Source of the DNA: Ruegeria arenilitoris
GTDB taxonomy: Bacteria; Pseudomonadota; Alphaproteobacteria; Rhodobacterales; Rhodobacteraceae
Length of the DNA stretch: 64,000 nucleotides
Assembly (NCBI RefSeq): GCF_013032855.1
Contig: NZ_WQDA01000004.1
Span: 361,482-425,481, forward strand
Direction of reading: 5' to 3'
Made by a program: the position numbers and the translations under genes. The notes under the pieces are model-generated. The model did no database searches. It saw only the letters and a list, made by a program, of their open reading frames with translations, and was not told the origin of the DNA. Positions 27,656 to 37,397 of this stretch are shown here, piece after piece. Position 1 is the stretch's first letter; the number at the start of each line of letters is the position of its first letter.

Positions 27656-28687
27656 ATGGCACCCAGAAAAATCCGGAACATGGAGGAGTTTGCGGCGGTC
27701 AGCGGGATCTCGCGCCCGACGGTGTCGAAATATTTCAACGATCCCGACAGCGTCCGTCGGTCGACCCGGGAACGGATCGAGCAGGCGCTTGAGCGGTTCG
27801 ACTATCGCCCCAACATCTTTGCCATGAACCAGAACCGCAAGCTGACCAAGAATGTCGGCATCGTGGTGCCCTATCTGGCCGACCCGTTCTTTGCCGAGAT
27901 CGCCCGCAACATCGAGGAAAAATGCATCGAGGCCGGGTTCCGCCCGACGCTCTACAGCGCCTATGGCGACCCCGCGCAGGAGGCCGAGATCCTCGACAGC
28001 CTGCGCGCGCTGAAGCCGGCAGGCGTGCTGCTAGCGCCGCTGGGGCGCGACTCCGACCGGTCGTTCATCGAGAAATTCTGCAAGGACATCCCCACCATCC
28101 TGTTCGACAGCAACCTGGAAGGCATGGGCGCAGCCTTTGTCGGGTCGGACAACGCGAGCTTCATCGAACAGACCGTCGATTACCTGTGCCGCAGCGGCGA
28201 ACCGCCCGCGTTCTTCGAGATGCGGCACCCGGCCAACCCCAACGCCAACAAACGCCGCATCGCCTACATCAAAAAAATGGAGAGCCTGGGCTTTGAGCCG
28301 CAGGTGATCAAGGTCGACGGTCGCGGCTGGGGCTTCGAGGAAATCGGCCGTCAGGGCGCGTTCAAGCTGTTGGAACAGCCCAAGCTGCCATCGCGCACCA
28401 TCCTGTGCAGCAATGACCGGCTGGCCATCGGGTTCCTGTCAGCCTGCTATGAAAAGGGCCTGCGGGTCGGGTTGGGCGACGATTGCGACCTGCGCGTCGC
28501 CTCGCATGACGACCATCCGTTTTCCAAGTTCACCTGCCCGTCGCTGACCACCGCGGCGCATGACTACACCGCAGTATCGAATCGCTCCGTCGAGACGCTG
28601 ACGCAACTGGTCGAATCCGGTGGGCGGCTGAGCGCCCGCACCGAAACCCTGTTTCCCGCGCGCCTGATATTGCGGAGTTCGGCCTGA
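27656..28687 (+). CDS. LacI-family transcriptional regulator of the polyol operon
   Basis: A 343-residue LacI/GalR regulator. The helix-turn-helix is MEEFAAVSGISRPTVSKYFND (residues 8-28), followed by the hinge YRPNIFAMNQNR and a periplasmic-binding-protein-like ligand domain with VGIVVPYLADPFFAEIARNIE. The helix-turn-helix is slightly atypical (usual LacI reads VA..AGVS..TVS). It precedes smoEFGK in the same direction, and shared CGCGCG palindromes before both genes indicate that it controls itself and the transporter, probably in response to sorbitol, mannitol or a similar polyol (inference). Confidence 0.88.
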   Translation: MAPRKIRNMEEFAAVSGISRPTVSKYFNDPDSVRRSTRERIEQALERFDYRPNIFAMNQNRKLTKNVGIVVPYLADPFFAEIARNIEEKCIEAGFRPTLYSAYGDPAQEAEILDSLRALKPAGVLLAPLGRDSDRSFIEKFCKDIPTILFDSNLEGMGAAFVGSDNASFIEQTVDYLCRSGEPPAFFEMRHPANPNANKRRIAYIKKMESLGFEPQVIKVDGRGWGFEEIGRQGAFKLLEQPKLPSRTILCSNDRLAIGFLSACYEKGLRVGLGDDCDLRVASHDDHPFSKFTCPSLTTAAHDYTAVSNRSVETLTQLVESGGRLSARTETLFPARLILRSSA

Positions 28688-28699
28688 TTTTCGGCTTTT

Positions 28700-28715
28700 T
28701 TTTACGCGCGTAAAA
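28700..28715 (+). promoter_or_regulatory. Putative LacI-family operator 2 (perfect palindrome)
   Basis: TTTTACGCGCGTAAAA is a perfect 16-bp palindrome in the gap between the regulator and smoE. It shares the CGCGCG core with the other two sites. Confidence 0.65.
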
Positions 28716-28721
28716 TTTTAG

Positions 28722-28735
28722 TTGACGCGCGACAA
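28722..28735 (+). promoter_or_regulatory. Putative LacI-family operator 3, overlapping a -35-like TTGACG
   Basis: TTGACGCGCGACAA is one base from TTGTCGCGCGACAA and begins with TTGACG, which could be the -35 of the smoE promoter. Repressor bound here would block RNA polymerase. It lies 49 nt before the smoE ATG; I see no strong -10. Confidence 0.6.
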
Positions 28736-28784
28736 ATAATTCACGATGCTTTCCTTCAGGTAATTCGACACCAGGGAGGAAAGA

Positions 28785-30086
28785 ATGTACCTGAAATCCG
28801 TTCTATGGGCGGCAAGTGCCGCGGCGTTGACCGCCGGCGTGGCCTCTGCCGAAACGATCACGATCGCCACCGTCAACAACGGCGACATGATCCGCATGCA
28901 GAAATACACCGACAAGTTCACCGAAGCGACCGGCCACGAGGTGGAATGGGTCACGCTGGAAGAGAACGTATTGCGCCAGCGTGTGACCACCGACATCTCG
29001 ACCAAAGGCGGCCAGTTCGACATCATGACCATCGGCATGTACGAAACGCCGATCTGGGGCGCGAACGGCTGGCTTGTGCCGCTGGACGGTATGTCCGCGG
29101 AATACGACGTGGACGACATCCTGCCCGCCATGCGCGGCGGCCTCAGCCACGACGGTACGCTGTATGCGGCGCCGTTCTATGGCGAAAGCTCGATGATCAT
29201 GTACCGCACCGACCTGATGGAGAAGGCCGGTCTGGAGATGCCCGAGGCGCCGACCTGGCAGTTCATCCGCGAAGCGGCGGCTGCGATGACGGACCGCGAC
29301 AACGACATCAACGGCATCTGCCTGCGCGGCAAGGCCGGTTGGGGTGAGGGCGGCGCCTTCATCACCGTGACTGCGAACTCGTTCGGCGCGCGCTGGTTCG
29401 ACGAAGACTGGAAACCCCAGTTCGATCAGCCCGAGTGGAAAGAGGCGCTGACCTTCTTCGTAGACATGATGAACGAATCCGGCCCCGCCGGGTATGCCAC
29501 CAACGGCTTCAACGAAAACCTGTCGCTGTTCCAGCAGGGCAAATGCGGCATGTGGATCGACGCCACCGTTGCCGCATCTTTCGTGACCAACCCCGACGAC
29601 TCGACTGTCGCCGATCAGGTTGGATTTGCTCTGGCGCCGAACTCGGAAGGCGTTGACAAGCGCGCCAACTGGCTGTGGGCCTGGGCCCTGGCCATTCCGG
29701 CCGGCACCCAGAAAGAGGACGCCGCCAAGCAGTTCATCGAATGGGCTACTTCGAAGGAATACATCGAACTGGTCGCCGAGAACGAGGGCTGGGCCAACGT
29801 TCCGCCGGGTGCGCGCACCTCGCTGTACGAGAACCCCGACTACAAGGACATCCCCTTCGCGCAGATGACGCTGAAGTCGATCCTTGCGGCCGATCCGGAA
29901 AACTGCTGCGTCAAGCCGACGCCGTATACCGGGATCCAGTTCGTCGCCATCCCCGAATTCGCGGGCATCGCCACCCAGGTGAGCCAGGAATTCTCGGCGG
30001 TCTATGCCGGACAGCAGTCGGTTGACGAAGCTCTGGCCAAGGCACAGGCCTTCACGGCCGAAGAAATGGAAGCCGCAGGGTACTGA
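28785..30086 (+). CDS. smoE: Polyol ABC transporter substrate-binding protein
   Basis: A 433-residue periplasmic binding protein of the carbohydrate uptake-1 (CUT1) type, with a signal peptide ending GVASA-ETIT. Features include VEWVTLEENVLRQRVTTDIS, QFDIMTIGMYE and a C-terminal MEAAGY. The order binding protein, two permeases, ATPase, SmoS-like dehydrogenase, mannitol dehydrogenase matches the sorbitol/mannitol operon smoEFGK-smoS-mtlK of Rhodobacter sphaeroides, on which the symbol is based. GGGAGG lies before the ATG. Exact substrate (sorbitol, mannitol, galactitol) cannot be read from sequence. Confidence 0.88.
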   Translation: MYLKSVLWAASAAALTAGVASAETITIATVNNGDMIRMQKYTDKFTEATGHEVEWVTLEENVLRQRVTTDISTKGGQFDIMTIGMYETPIWGANGWLVPLDGMSAEYDVDDILPAMRGGLSHDGTLYAAPFYGESSMIMYRTDLMEKAGLEMPEAPTWQFIREAAAAMTDRDNDINGICLRGKAGWGEGGAFITVTANSFGARWFDEDWKPQFDQPEWKEALTFFVDMMNESGPAGYATNGFNENLSLFQQGKCGMWIDATVAASFVTNPDDSTVADQVGFALAPNSEGVDKRANWLWAWALAIPAGTQKEDAAKQFIEWATSKEYIELVAENEGWANVPPGARTSLYENPDYKDIPFAQMTLKSILAADPENCCVKPTPYTGIQFVAIPEFAGIATQVSQEFSAVYAGQQSVDEALAKAQAFTAEEMEAAGY

Positions 30087-30193
30087 GGCCTCCTCCCGGC
30101 GGGTGGGCAGGTTTCTGTCCCCCGCTCTCCCCCTTCCACAACACGTGTTAGTCTCGCAGGCAACAAGTCGCCTGAACAGAGAGGTCTTGCGTC

Positions 30194-31060
30194 ATGGCAA
30201 CTCAACACTCCCGATCCGTCGCACGCCTGATGATGGCGCCCGCCGTGGTCCTGCTGCTGGGCTGGATGCTGGTTCCGCTGACGATGACTCTGTATTTTTC
30301 CTTCAAGAAATACCTGCCGCTGCGCGGCGGTGACCTGGGTTGGGTCGGGTTCGACAACTACGTCCGGTTCGTGACCTCGAGTTCCTTCTGGCCCGCCGTT
30401 CAGGCGACGCTGGTGATCGTGGGCGGTGTGCTGGCCATCACCGTGGTGCTGGGCATCCTGCTGGCGCTGCTGCTGGATCAGCCGATGTGGGGCCAGGGCG
30501 TGGTGCGCATTCTGGTGATCGCCCCGTTCTTCGTAATGCCCACCGTTTCGGCGCTGGTCTGGAAGAACATGTTCATGGATCCGGTCAACGGCCTGTTTGC
30601 CCATCTGTGGCGGTTCTTCGGGGCCGAGCCAATCTCGTGGCTGTCCGAGGCGTCGATGCCGTCGATCGTGATGATCGTGTCCTGGCAATGGCTGCCCTTT
30701 GCCACCCTGATCCTGCTGACCGCGATCCAGTCGCTGGACAGCGAACAGCTGGAGGCCGCCGAAATGGATGGCGCGCCACCGCTGAAACGCTTCTTTTTCA
30801 TCATTCTGCCGCATCTGAGCCGCGCGATCACGATCGTCATCCTGATCCAGACGATCTTCCTGCTGTCGATCTTCGCCGAGATCTTCGTGACCACCGGCGG
30901 CGCCTTCGGCACCCGCACCCTGACCTATCTGATCTACCAGCGCGTGCTGGAAAGCCAGAATGTCGGGCTGGGCTCGGCCGGCGGAGTCTATGCCATCATC
31001 CTTGCCAACATCGTCGCCATCTTCCTGATGCGCATCGTCGGCAAAAACCTGGACGCGTGA
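30194..31060 (+). CDS. smoF: Polyol ABC transporter permease
   Basis: A 288-residue inner-membrane permease with six predicted helices and the EAA-type cytoplasmic loop EAAEMDGAPPLKRFFFIILP that docks the ATPase. It forms a heterodimer with the next permease. A GAGAGG ribosome site precedes the ATG; the 107-nt gap after smoE contains no obvious terminator. Confidence 0.88.
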   Translation: MATQHSRSVARLMMAPAVVLLLGWMLVPLTMTLYFSFKKYLPLRGGDLGWVGFDNYVRFVTSSSFWPAVQATLVIVGGVLAITVVLGILLALLLDQPMWGQGVVRILVIAPFFVMPTVSALVWKNMFMDPVNGLFAHLWRFFGAEPISWLSEASMPSIVMIVSWQWLPFATLILLTAIQSLDSEQLEAAEMDGAPPLKRFFFIILPHLSRAITIVILIQTIFLLSIFAEIFVTTGGAFGTRTLTYLIYQRVLESQNVGLGSAGGVYAIILANIVAIFLMRIVGKNLDA

Positions 31061-31073
31061 GGAGGACGAAAAC

Positions 31074-31904
31074 ATGGCCCGCACCGTCACCACACCACGC
31101 AAGCTGATCAACACCGCCTTTGCCTGGGCTGTCGGCCTGCTGATCTTCTTCCCGATCCTCTGGACGATCCTGACCAGCTTCAAGACCGAGGCCCAGGCCA
31201 TCGCCAGCCCGCCGATCTTTCTGAACTTCGACTGGACGCTGGAGAACTATGCCGTGGTCCAGGAGCGGTCGAACTACATGCGGTATCTGTGGAACTCGAT
31301 CATCATCGCGGGCGGGTCCACCCTTCTGGGCGTGATCGTCGCGGTGCCCGCCGCCTGGGCCATGGCCTTCGTGCCCTCGGCGCGCACCAAGGATATCCTG
31401 TTGTGGATGCTGTCCACCAAGATGCTGCCGGCGGTGGGGGTGTTGTACCCGATCTACCTGTTGTTCATCCAACTGGGCCTGTTGGACAGCCGCGCCGGGC
31501 TGGTGGTGGTTCTGATGCTGATCAACCTGCCGATCATCGTCTGGATGCTGTACACCTATTTCCGTGAAATCCCCGGCGACATCCTGGAAGCCGCGCGCAT
31601 GGACGGCGCCACGCTGAAAGAGGAAATCCTATACATCCTGACGCCGATGGCGGTGCCGGGCATCGCCTCGACCGTGCTGCTGAATTTCATCCTGGCCTGG
31701 AACGAGGCGTTCTGGACCCTGAACCTGACCGCCGTCGACGCGGCCCCGCTGACCGCGTTCATCGCCAGCTATTCCAGCCCAGAGGGCCTGTTCTTCGCCA
31801 AGCTCAGCGCGGCATCGACAATGGCCATCGCCCCGATCCTGATCCTTGGGTGGTTCAGTCAGAAACAACTGGTCCGCGGCCTGACCTTCGGCGCCGTGAA
31901 GTAA
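31074..31904 (+). CDS. smoG: Polyol ABC transporter permease
   Basis: A 276-residue permease with six helices and the EAA loop [20 protein letters not shown]. It resembles MalG-type inner-membrane subunits. GAGGAGG precedes the ATG 13 nt after smoF, so the two permeases are co-translated. Confidence 0.88.
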   Translation: MARTVTTPRKLINTAFAWAVGLLIFFPILWTILTSFKTEAQAIASPPIFLNFDWTLENYAVVQERSNYMRYLWNSIIIAGGSTLLGVIVAVPAAWAMAFVPSARTKDILLWMLSTKMLPAVGVLYPIYLLFIQLGLLDSRAGLVVVLMLINLPIIVWMLYTYFREIPGDILEAARMDGATLKEEILYILTPMAVPGIASTVLLNFILAWNEAFWTLNLTAVDAAPLTAFIASYSSPEGLFFAKLSAASTMAIAPILILGWFSQKQLVRGLTFGAVK

Positions 31905-31914
31905 GGAAAGACAC

Positions 31915-32915
<1,001 letters not shown>

Positions 32916-32919
<4 letters not shown>

Positions 32920-33689
32920 ACCGGCTGGTTGGAAAACGGGCCCTGATCACCGGGGCGGCGCGGGGCATCGGGCTGGCCTTTGCCCAGGCCTATGCCGCCG
33001 AGGGCGCGCAGGTAGCGCTGGCCGACATCGACGTGCAGCAGGCGCGCAAGGCCGCGCGCGAGATCGGGCCGCAGGCGATTGCGGTCGAAATGGATGTCTC
33101 GCAGCAGGACAGCATCGAGGCGGGCGTGGCCGACGCCGCGGCGCGGATGGGCGGGGTCGACATCCTGATCAACAACGCCGCGATCTTCACCGCCGCCCCG
33201 ATCGTGGAAATCATCCGCGCGGATTACCAGCGCGTGTTCGACATCAACGTCGCCGGCACCCTGTTCACGATGCAGGCAGTCGCGCGCCAGATGATCGAGC
33301 AGGGTACCGGCGGCAAGATCATCAACATGGCCAGCCAGGCCGGCCGCCGGGGCGAGCCGCTCGTGGCGGTCTATTGCGCCAGCAAGGCGGCGGTGATCAG
33401 CCTGACCCAATCGGCGGGGCTGAACCTGATCAAACACGGGATCAACGTGAATGCCATCGCCCCCGGCGTGGTGGATGGCGAGCACTGGGACGGCGTCGAT
33501 GCCTTCTTTGCCAAATACGAGGGCAAGGCGCCGGGTCAGAAAAAGAAGGAAGTGGGCGAAGCGGTGCCCTTCGGCCGGATGGGCCGGGCCGAGGACCTGA
33601 CCGGAATGGCGGTCTTTCTGGCCTCGTCCGAGGCCGACTACATCGTGGCCCAGACATACAACGTGGATGGTGGAAATTGGATGAGCTGA
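32916..33689 (+). CDS. smoS: Sorbitol (L-iditol 2-) dehydrogenase, SDR family
   Basis: A 257-residue short-chain dehydrogenase/reductase with TGAARGIG cofactor loop, NNAA, and catalytic Tyr-Lys in VYCASKAA. The SmoS subfamily oxidises sorbitol to fructose and galactitol to tagatose with NAD+. Position between smoK and mtlK supports this. The C-terminal NVDGGNWMS closes the typical SDR fold. Confidence 0.85.
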
Positions 33690-35191
33690 TGGTGGAGCGC
33701 CCCGCGGATACCCGACCGGTCCGGTTGTGTCAGGCCAATTTGGACGCGTTGCCCAAGGGCGTGCTGCGGCCCGAATACGATCGCGCGGCACTGACGCCGG
33801 GGATCGTGCATATCGGGGTGGGCAATTTTCATCGCGCGCATCAGGCTTGGTACCTGCACCGGCTGATGCAACAGGGCGCGGCGCAGGATTGGGCCATCAT
33901 CGGCGCCGGCGTGCGCGCCTATGACGCCGAGATGCGGCGCAAGCTGCTGGCGCAGGACTGTCTGACCACGCTGGTCGAACTGACCGAGGGCCAGCGTCGT
34001 GCCGAGGTGACGGGCGCGATGATCGATTACCTGCCCCCGCAAGAGGACAACGGCCCGCTGATCGCGCAACTGGCCGATCCGGCGATCCGCATCGTCTCGC
34101 TGACCGTGACCGAGGGCGGCTATTTCGTGCACCCTGTGACCAAAGGGCTGGACACCGACCACCCCGACATCCGCCACGATGCCGCCAACCCCGACCGTCC
34201 GCGCACCGCCTTCGGTGCCATCGTCGCGGGCCTGCGACGGCGGCGCGATGCAGGCGTTGGTCCGCTGACCGGGCTGAGCTGCGACAACCTGATCGGCAAC
34301 GGGCAGGTTCTGCGTCAGGCAGTGGTGGGGCTGGCGCGACTATCGGACGTGGATCTGGCCGACTGGATCAACACGCAATGCACCTTTCCCAATTCGATGG
34401 TCGATTGCATAGTGCCCGCCACCGGCCCGACCGAGCTGGAGCTGGTGCGCGCGCTGGGGATCGACGACGCCGCCCCCGTCACCCATGAAAGCTTCCGCCA
34501 ATGGGTGATCGAGGATGCCTTTTGCGCCGGTCGCCCGGATTGGGACAAGGTCGGCGCCACATTTACCGTCCGCGTTCATGACTATGAGGTCATGAAGCTG
34601 CGCATTCTGAACGCGGGCCACCAGGTTCTGGCCAATGTCGGCGAGATCCTGAGCCTGAATACGATCGCAGACTGCATGGCCGATCCACTGGTTTCAGCAT
34701 TCTTCCGAAAGGTTTTGGTCGAAGAAATCGCGCCTTTCGTGCGTCCGGTGCCCAATCAGTCGGTTGCGGACTACGTAACCTTGATCGAGGAGCGGTTCCG
34801 CAATCCAGCCATCGTCGACACCACGCGTCGCGTTGCTTTTGACGGATCATCCCGGCATGTGGGATTTGTGCTTCCCACAGTCTATGATGCGTTGGCTGCC
34901 GGCGCGCCGATCAATGGGCTGGCCCTGGTCGAGGCGCTGTGGGCCCGCATGTGTGCCGGTGCTCGCGAGGATGGAAGTATTATCGAACCCAACGATCCCA
35001 ACTGGTCCGATCTGGTCACCTCGGCCAACGCGGCCCGTGACAACCCGACCACCTGGCTTGAGCAGACCCAGTACTATCAGGACCTGTCACAATCCGGCGC
35101 GTTTCGCGACGCGTTTGACCGGTGGCTCAGGGTGATCTGGGATCAGGGAGCGCGCCAGGCCCTGACGACGTATCTGGGCGACCAAACCTGA
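33689..35191 (+). CDS. mtlK: Mannitol 2-dehydrogenase
   Basis: A 500-residue polyol-specific long-chain dehydrogenase. It has the nucleotide-binding GIVHIGVGNFHRAHQAWY at the N-terminus and the catalytic region HDYEVMKLRILNAGHQ. It oxidises D-mannitol (or D-arabinitol) to the ketose. The start overlaps the smoS stop by 1 nt. From about 34,650 to the end codon choice looks less GC-biased than in the first half. No fructokinase or xylulokinase gene follows, so the ketose must be handled elsewhere. Confidence 0.9.
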   Translation: MVERPADTRPVRLCQANLDALPKGVLRPEYDRAALTPGIVHIGVGNFHRAHQAWYLHRLMQQGAAQDWAIIGAGVRAYDAEMRRKLLAQDCLTTLVELTEGQRRAEVTGAMIDYLPPQEDNGPLIAQLADPAIRIVSLTVTEGGYFVHPVTKGLDTDHPDIRHDAANPDRPRTAFGAIVAGLRRRRDAGVGPLTGLSCDNLIGNGQVLRQAVVGLARLSDVDLADWINTQCTFPNSMVDCIVPATGPTELELVRALGIDDAAPVTHESFRQWVIEDAFCAGRPDWDKVGATFTVRVHDYEVMKLRILNAGHQVLANVGEILSLNTIADCMADPLVSAFFRKVLVEEIAPFVRPVPNQSVADYVTLIEERFRNPAIVDTTRRVAFDGSSRHVGFVLPTVYDALAAGAPINGLALVEALWARMCAGAREDGSIIEPNDPNWSDLVTSANAARDNPTTWLEQTQYYQDLSQSGAFRDAFDRWLRVIWDQGARQALTTYLGDQT

Positions 35192-35203
35192 CCGGTGCAG
35201 GAT

Positions 35204-35905
35204 CTAGCAGTGTGCGGCTTTGCCCAAGCCCTCTTCTGCATCGAACAGGGTCTCGGCAACCGACGCCGCATCGTCCAGATGCCGTTCGACGGCTCGGCGC
35301 GCGGCGGAGGGGTCGCCGGACTGAATCGCAGAACAGATGGCCTCCATATGTTCGATCCCGGGGCGGTCGCGTTCTGTTGCCGCCAAGGTCATCATCCGCA
35401 ACCGGCTGATCCGACCATTCAGGCGCTGGACTACATCCCAAGCCACATGATGCCCTGCCCCCTCAAAAATCTCTGAGTAGAAATCGGAAGTGGCGCGGAA
35501 GATCGAGCCCGGTGTCTTGTCCACGAAACCTTGCTTGAGCCGCACCAGCGCCCCATGCAGGCTGCTGGCCCTGTCTGATGTGATATTGCGCGCGCAGTTC
35601 TCGGCGGCCGCGGTTTCCAGCATGCGGCGGATATCGTAGATCTGCCGTGCCTCGTCCCGTGTGATCGAAGCCACGATCGGCCCGCGCCCGGGCAGAATTT
35701 CGACCAGCCCCTCGGCCTCGAGATAGCGGATCGTTTCCCGGATAACTGTCCTGCTGACACCAAGCTGATCACATAGCGGACGTTCCACCAGCCGTTCGCC
35801 GGGCTGGAAAACACCTTCGATGATGGCCTCGCGCATACGCTCCTGCACCATGTCGCGCAGGGTTGCCGGAGGATGATCGATCTTGGTGAGTCTTGGCGTT
35901 GTCAT
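35204..35905 (-). CDS. GntR-family (FadR/FCD) transcriptional regulator
   Basis: A 233-residue regulator: winged helix with LCDQLGVSRTVIRETIRYLEAEGLVEI, then an all-helical FCD ligand domain with residues suited to metal binding (for example AAVERHLDDA). Start ATG 35905 (MTTPRLTKID) is preferred to the longer reading from 35941. It is divergent from the hydrolase/monooxygenase operon, with a palindrome between them, so it probably represses that operon and is relieved by a pathway acid. The FCD subgroup typically binds organic acids. Confidence 0.85.
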   Translation of the reverse strand: MTTPRLTKIDHPPATLRDMVQERMREAIIEGVFQPGERLVERPLCDQLGVSRTVIRETIRYLEAEGLVEILPGRGPIVASITRDEARQIYDIRRMLETAAAENCARNITSDRASSLHGALVRLKQGFVDKTPGSIFRATSDFYSEIFEGAGHHVAWDVVQRLNGRISRLRMMTLAATERDRPGIEHMEAICSAIQSGDPSAARRAVERHLDDAASVAETLFDAEEGLGKAAHC

Positions 35906-35963
35906 GGACGGGAATCTACCTGTCGCGCGTTGCCTCAGCAAGGTATGATTGACATCCTGTCTT

Positions 35964-35975
35964 ATGGTATACCAT
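35964..35975. promoter_or_regulatory. Putative GntR/FCD operator
   Basis: ATGGTATACCAT is a perfect 12-bp palindrome containing TGGTATACCA, the form of many FadR/VanR-type operators. It lies between the divergent regulator (59 nt from its ATG) and the operon (33 nt before its first ATG). Confidence 0.65.
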
Positions 35976-36007
35976 CATGCCGGAAACGGAATCACAGGAG
36001 CTTTGCG

Positions 36008-36610
36008 ATGCCCTCCACCATCCGTAAAACACTGCTGCATGTCGAAAACACGCTGATCGAAGGTGGCAAAGCCGCCGAGCGCCCTTTGACCTTGATCGCG
36101 GCGGTTGCCGTCGTCACCAATCCCTGGGCGGGCCGCGGCTTTGTCGAAGATCTTCGTCCGGAGATACACGATTGTGCTCCGGGGCTGGGCCACATGCTGA
36201 CCGAGATGATTCTCGAGGCGGCCGGCGGCGGTGACCGGGTTGAAGCCTATGGCAAAGCCGCCGTTGTCGGAGTGAATGGCGAGGTCGAGCACGGGTCGGC
36301 CCTGATCCATACCCTGAGGTTCGGAAATGCCTATCGCGAGGCGGTTGGTGCAAAATCCTACCTTGCCTTCACCAACACGCGCGGACCGGCGAATGCGGCC
36401 ATGCAAATTCCCCTGATGGACAAGAATGATGGTGGGCGGCGCAGCCACTATCTGACCATCCACCTGCAGGTCGCCGACGCTCCGGCCCCGGATGAGATCA
36501 TGATCGCTTTGGGCGCTTCGATCGGAGGGCGCCCGCATCACCGCATCGGAGATCGTTATCAGGATCTGAAGGATTTAGGACATGACGTCGACAATCCGGC
36601 AGCTGTCTGA
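36008..36610 (+). CDS. AA_synth (DUF1185) family protein
   Basis: A 200-residue soluble protein resembling the AA_synth/DUF1185 family, whose molecular role is unsettled. Visible features: KTLLHVENTLIEGGK at the start, AAVAVVTNPWAGRGFVEDL, GKAAVVGVNGEVEHGSAL, and RPHHRIGDRYQDL near the end. An AGGAG lies about 8 nt before the ATG. It is the first gene of a five-gene operon and overlaps the next gene by 29 nt. Inference from context: an enzyme or accessory in catabolism of the operon's substrate, not amino-acid synthesis. Confidence 0.75.
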   Translation: MPSTIRKTLLHVENTLIEGGKAAERPLTLIAAVAVVTNPWAGRGFVEDLRPEIHDCAPGLGHMLTEMILEAAGGGDRVEAYGKAAVVGVNGEVEHGSALIHTLRFGNAYREAVGAKSYLAFTNTRGPANAAMQIPLMDKNDGGRRSHYLTIHLQVADAPAPDEIMIALGASIGGRPHHRIGDRYQDLKDLGHDVDNPAAV

Positions 36611-37397
36611 ACCATTCGGGCGCCTTGGCTTGCGCTTCGCCGGCCGCCCCGATGGCGAACCTCTGGTCCTGTTGCACGGGGTCGGTATGCAGTCGGAGGC
36701 CTGGGCACCGCAGATCGATGCCTTGTCCGACTTGCATGCGGTCTACGCACTGGATCTGCCAGGGCATGGCCAGTCCGGCCCGATCGCTGCGGGGGCGCAG
36801 TTACCAGCATTTGTGGAGTGGCTGCGGGCGGCGCTGGACGCTTTGAACCTGGATCACGTGAACCTTGTCGGTCATTCGATGGGCGCACTGATTGCCGGCG
36901 GGTTTGCGGTCGAACATCCCGATCGGGTCCGGCGCGTCGCCTTGCTGAACGGAGTGTTTCGTCGGGATGACCAGGCCCGGGACTCTGTGCTGGCGCGCGC
37001 CGGCTTGATCAGCGCCGGAACGTTTGATCTGGAAACCCCGCTGCAACGCTGGTTCGCAAACAGTCCGGCCGACCGCACCGCTCGGGACAGGGTCGCCGCA
37101 TGGTTGGCCGCGGTCGACATAAACGGCTATTCGGCGGCCTACGATGCCTTTGCCCGGGGCGACATGGTCTACGCTGATCGCTACCCTCAGATCTCTTGCC
37201 CTTTGCTGGCGTTGACGGGTGCTGAGGATCCGAATTCCACACCCGACATGACCCGCGCCATCGCCGCGGCCGCCAAAGGGCAGGCGGTTATCGTCGAGGG
37301 TCATCGGCACATGGTGAACCTCACTGATCCAAAGACTGTCAACGCGGCCCTTGTTCAATGGCTGAAGACCCCAACGCACGAAAGGTCGCCCGCATGA
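36582..37397 (+). CDS. Alpha/beta-fold hydrolase
   Basis: A 271-residue hydrolase with the oxyanion LLHGVGMQSEAW, nucleophile elbow GHSMGALIAG (Ser near residue 97), a candidate acid Asp in TGAEDPNSTPD and late catalytic His in VEGHRHMVNL. The fold covers carbon-carbon bond hydrolases, esterases and lactonases, e.g. 3-oxoadipate enol-lactonase, so specificity is open. It sits between the AA_synth and flavin reductase genes with ATGA coupling to the latter. Confidence 0.85.
   Translation: MTSTIRQLSEPFGRLGLRFAGRPDGEPLVLLHGVGMQSEAWAPQIDALSDLHAVYALDLPGHGQSGPIAAGAQLPAFVEWLRAALDALNLDHVNLVGHSMGALIAGGFAVEHPDRVRRVALLNGVFRRDDQARDSVLARAGLISAGTFDLETPLQRWFANSPADRTARDRVAAWLAAVDINGYSAAYDAFARGDMVYADRYPQISCPLLALTGAEDPNSTPDMTRAIAAAAKGQAVIVEGHRHMVNLTDPKTVNAALVQWLKTPTHERSPA

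Noticed and set aside
28722..28735. TTGACGCGCGACAA considered as an FNR-type box.
   Set aside because: It lacks GTCAA in the right half and matches the CGCGCG operator set of the LacI regulator better.
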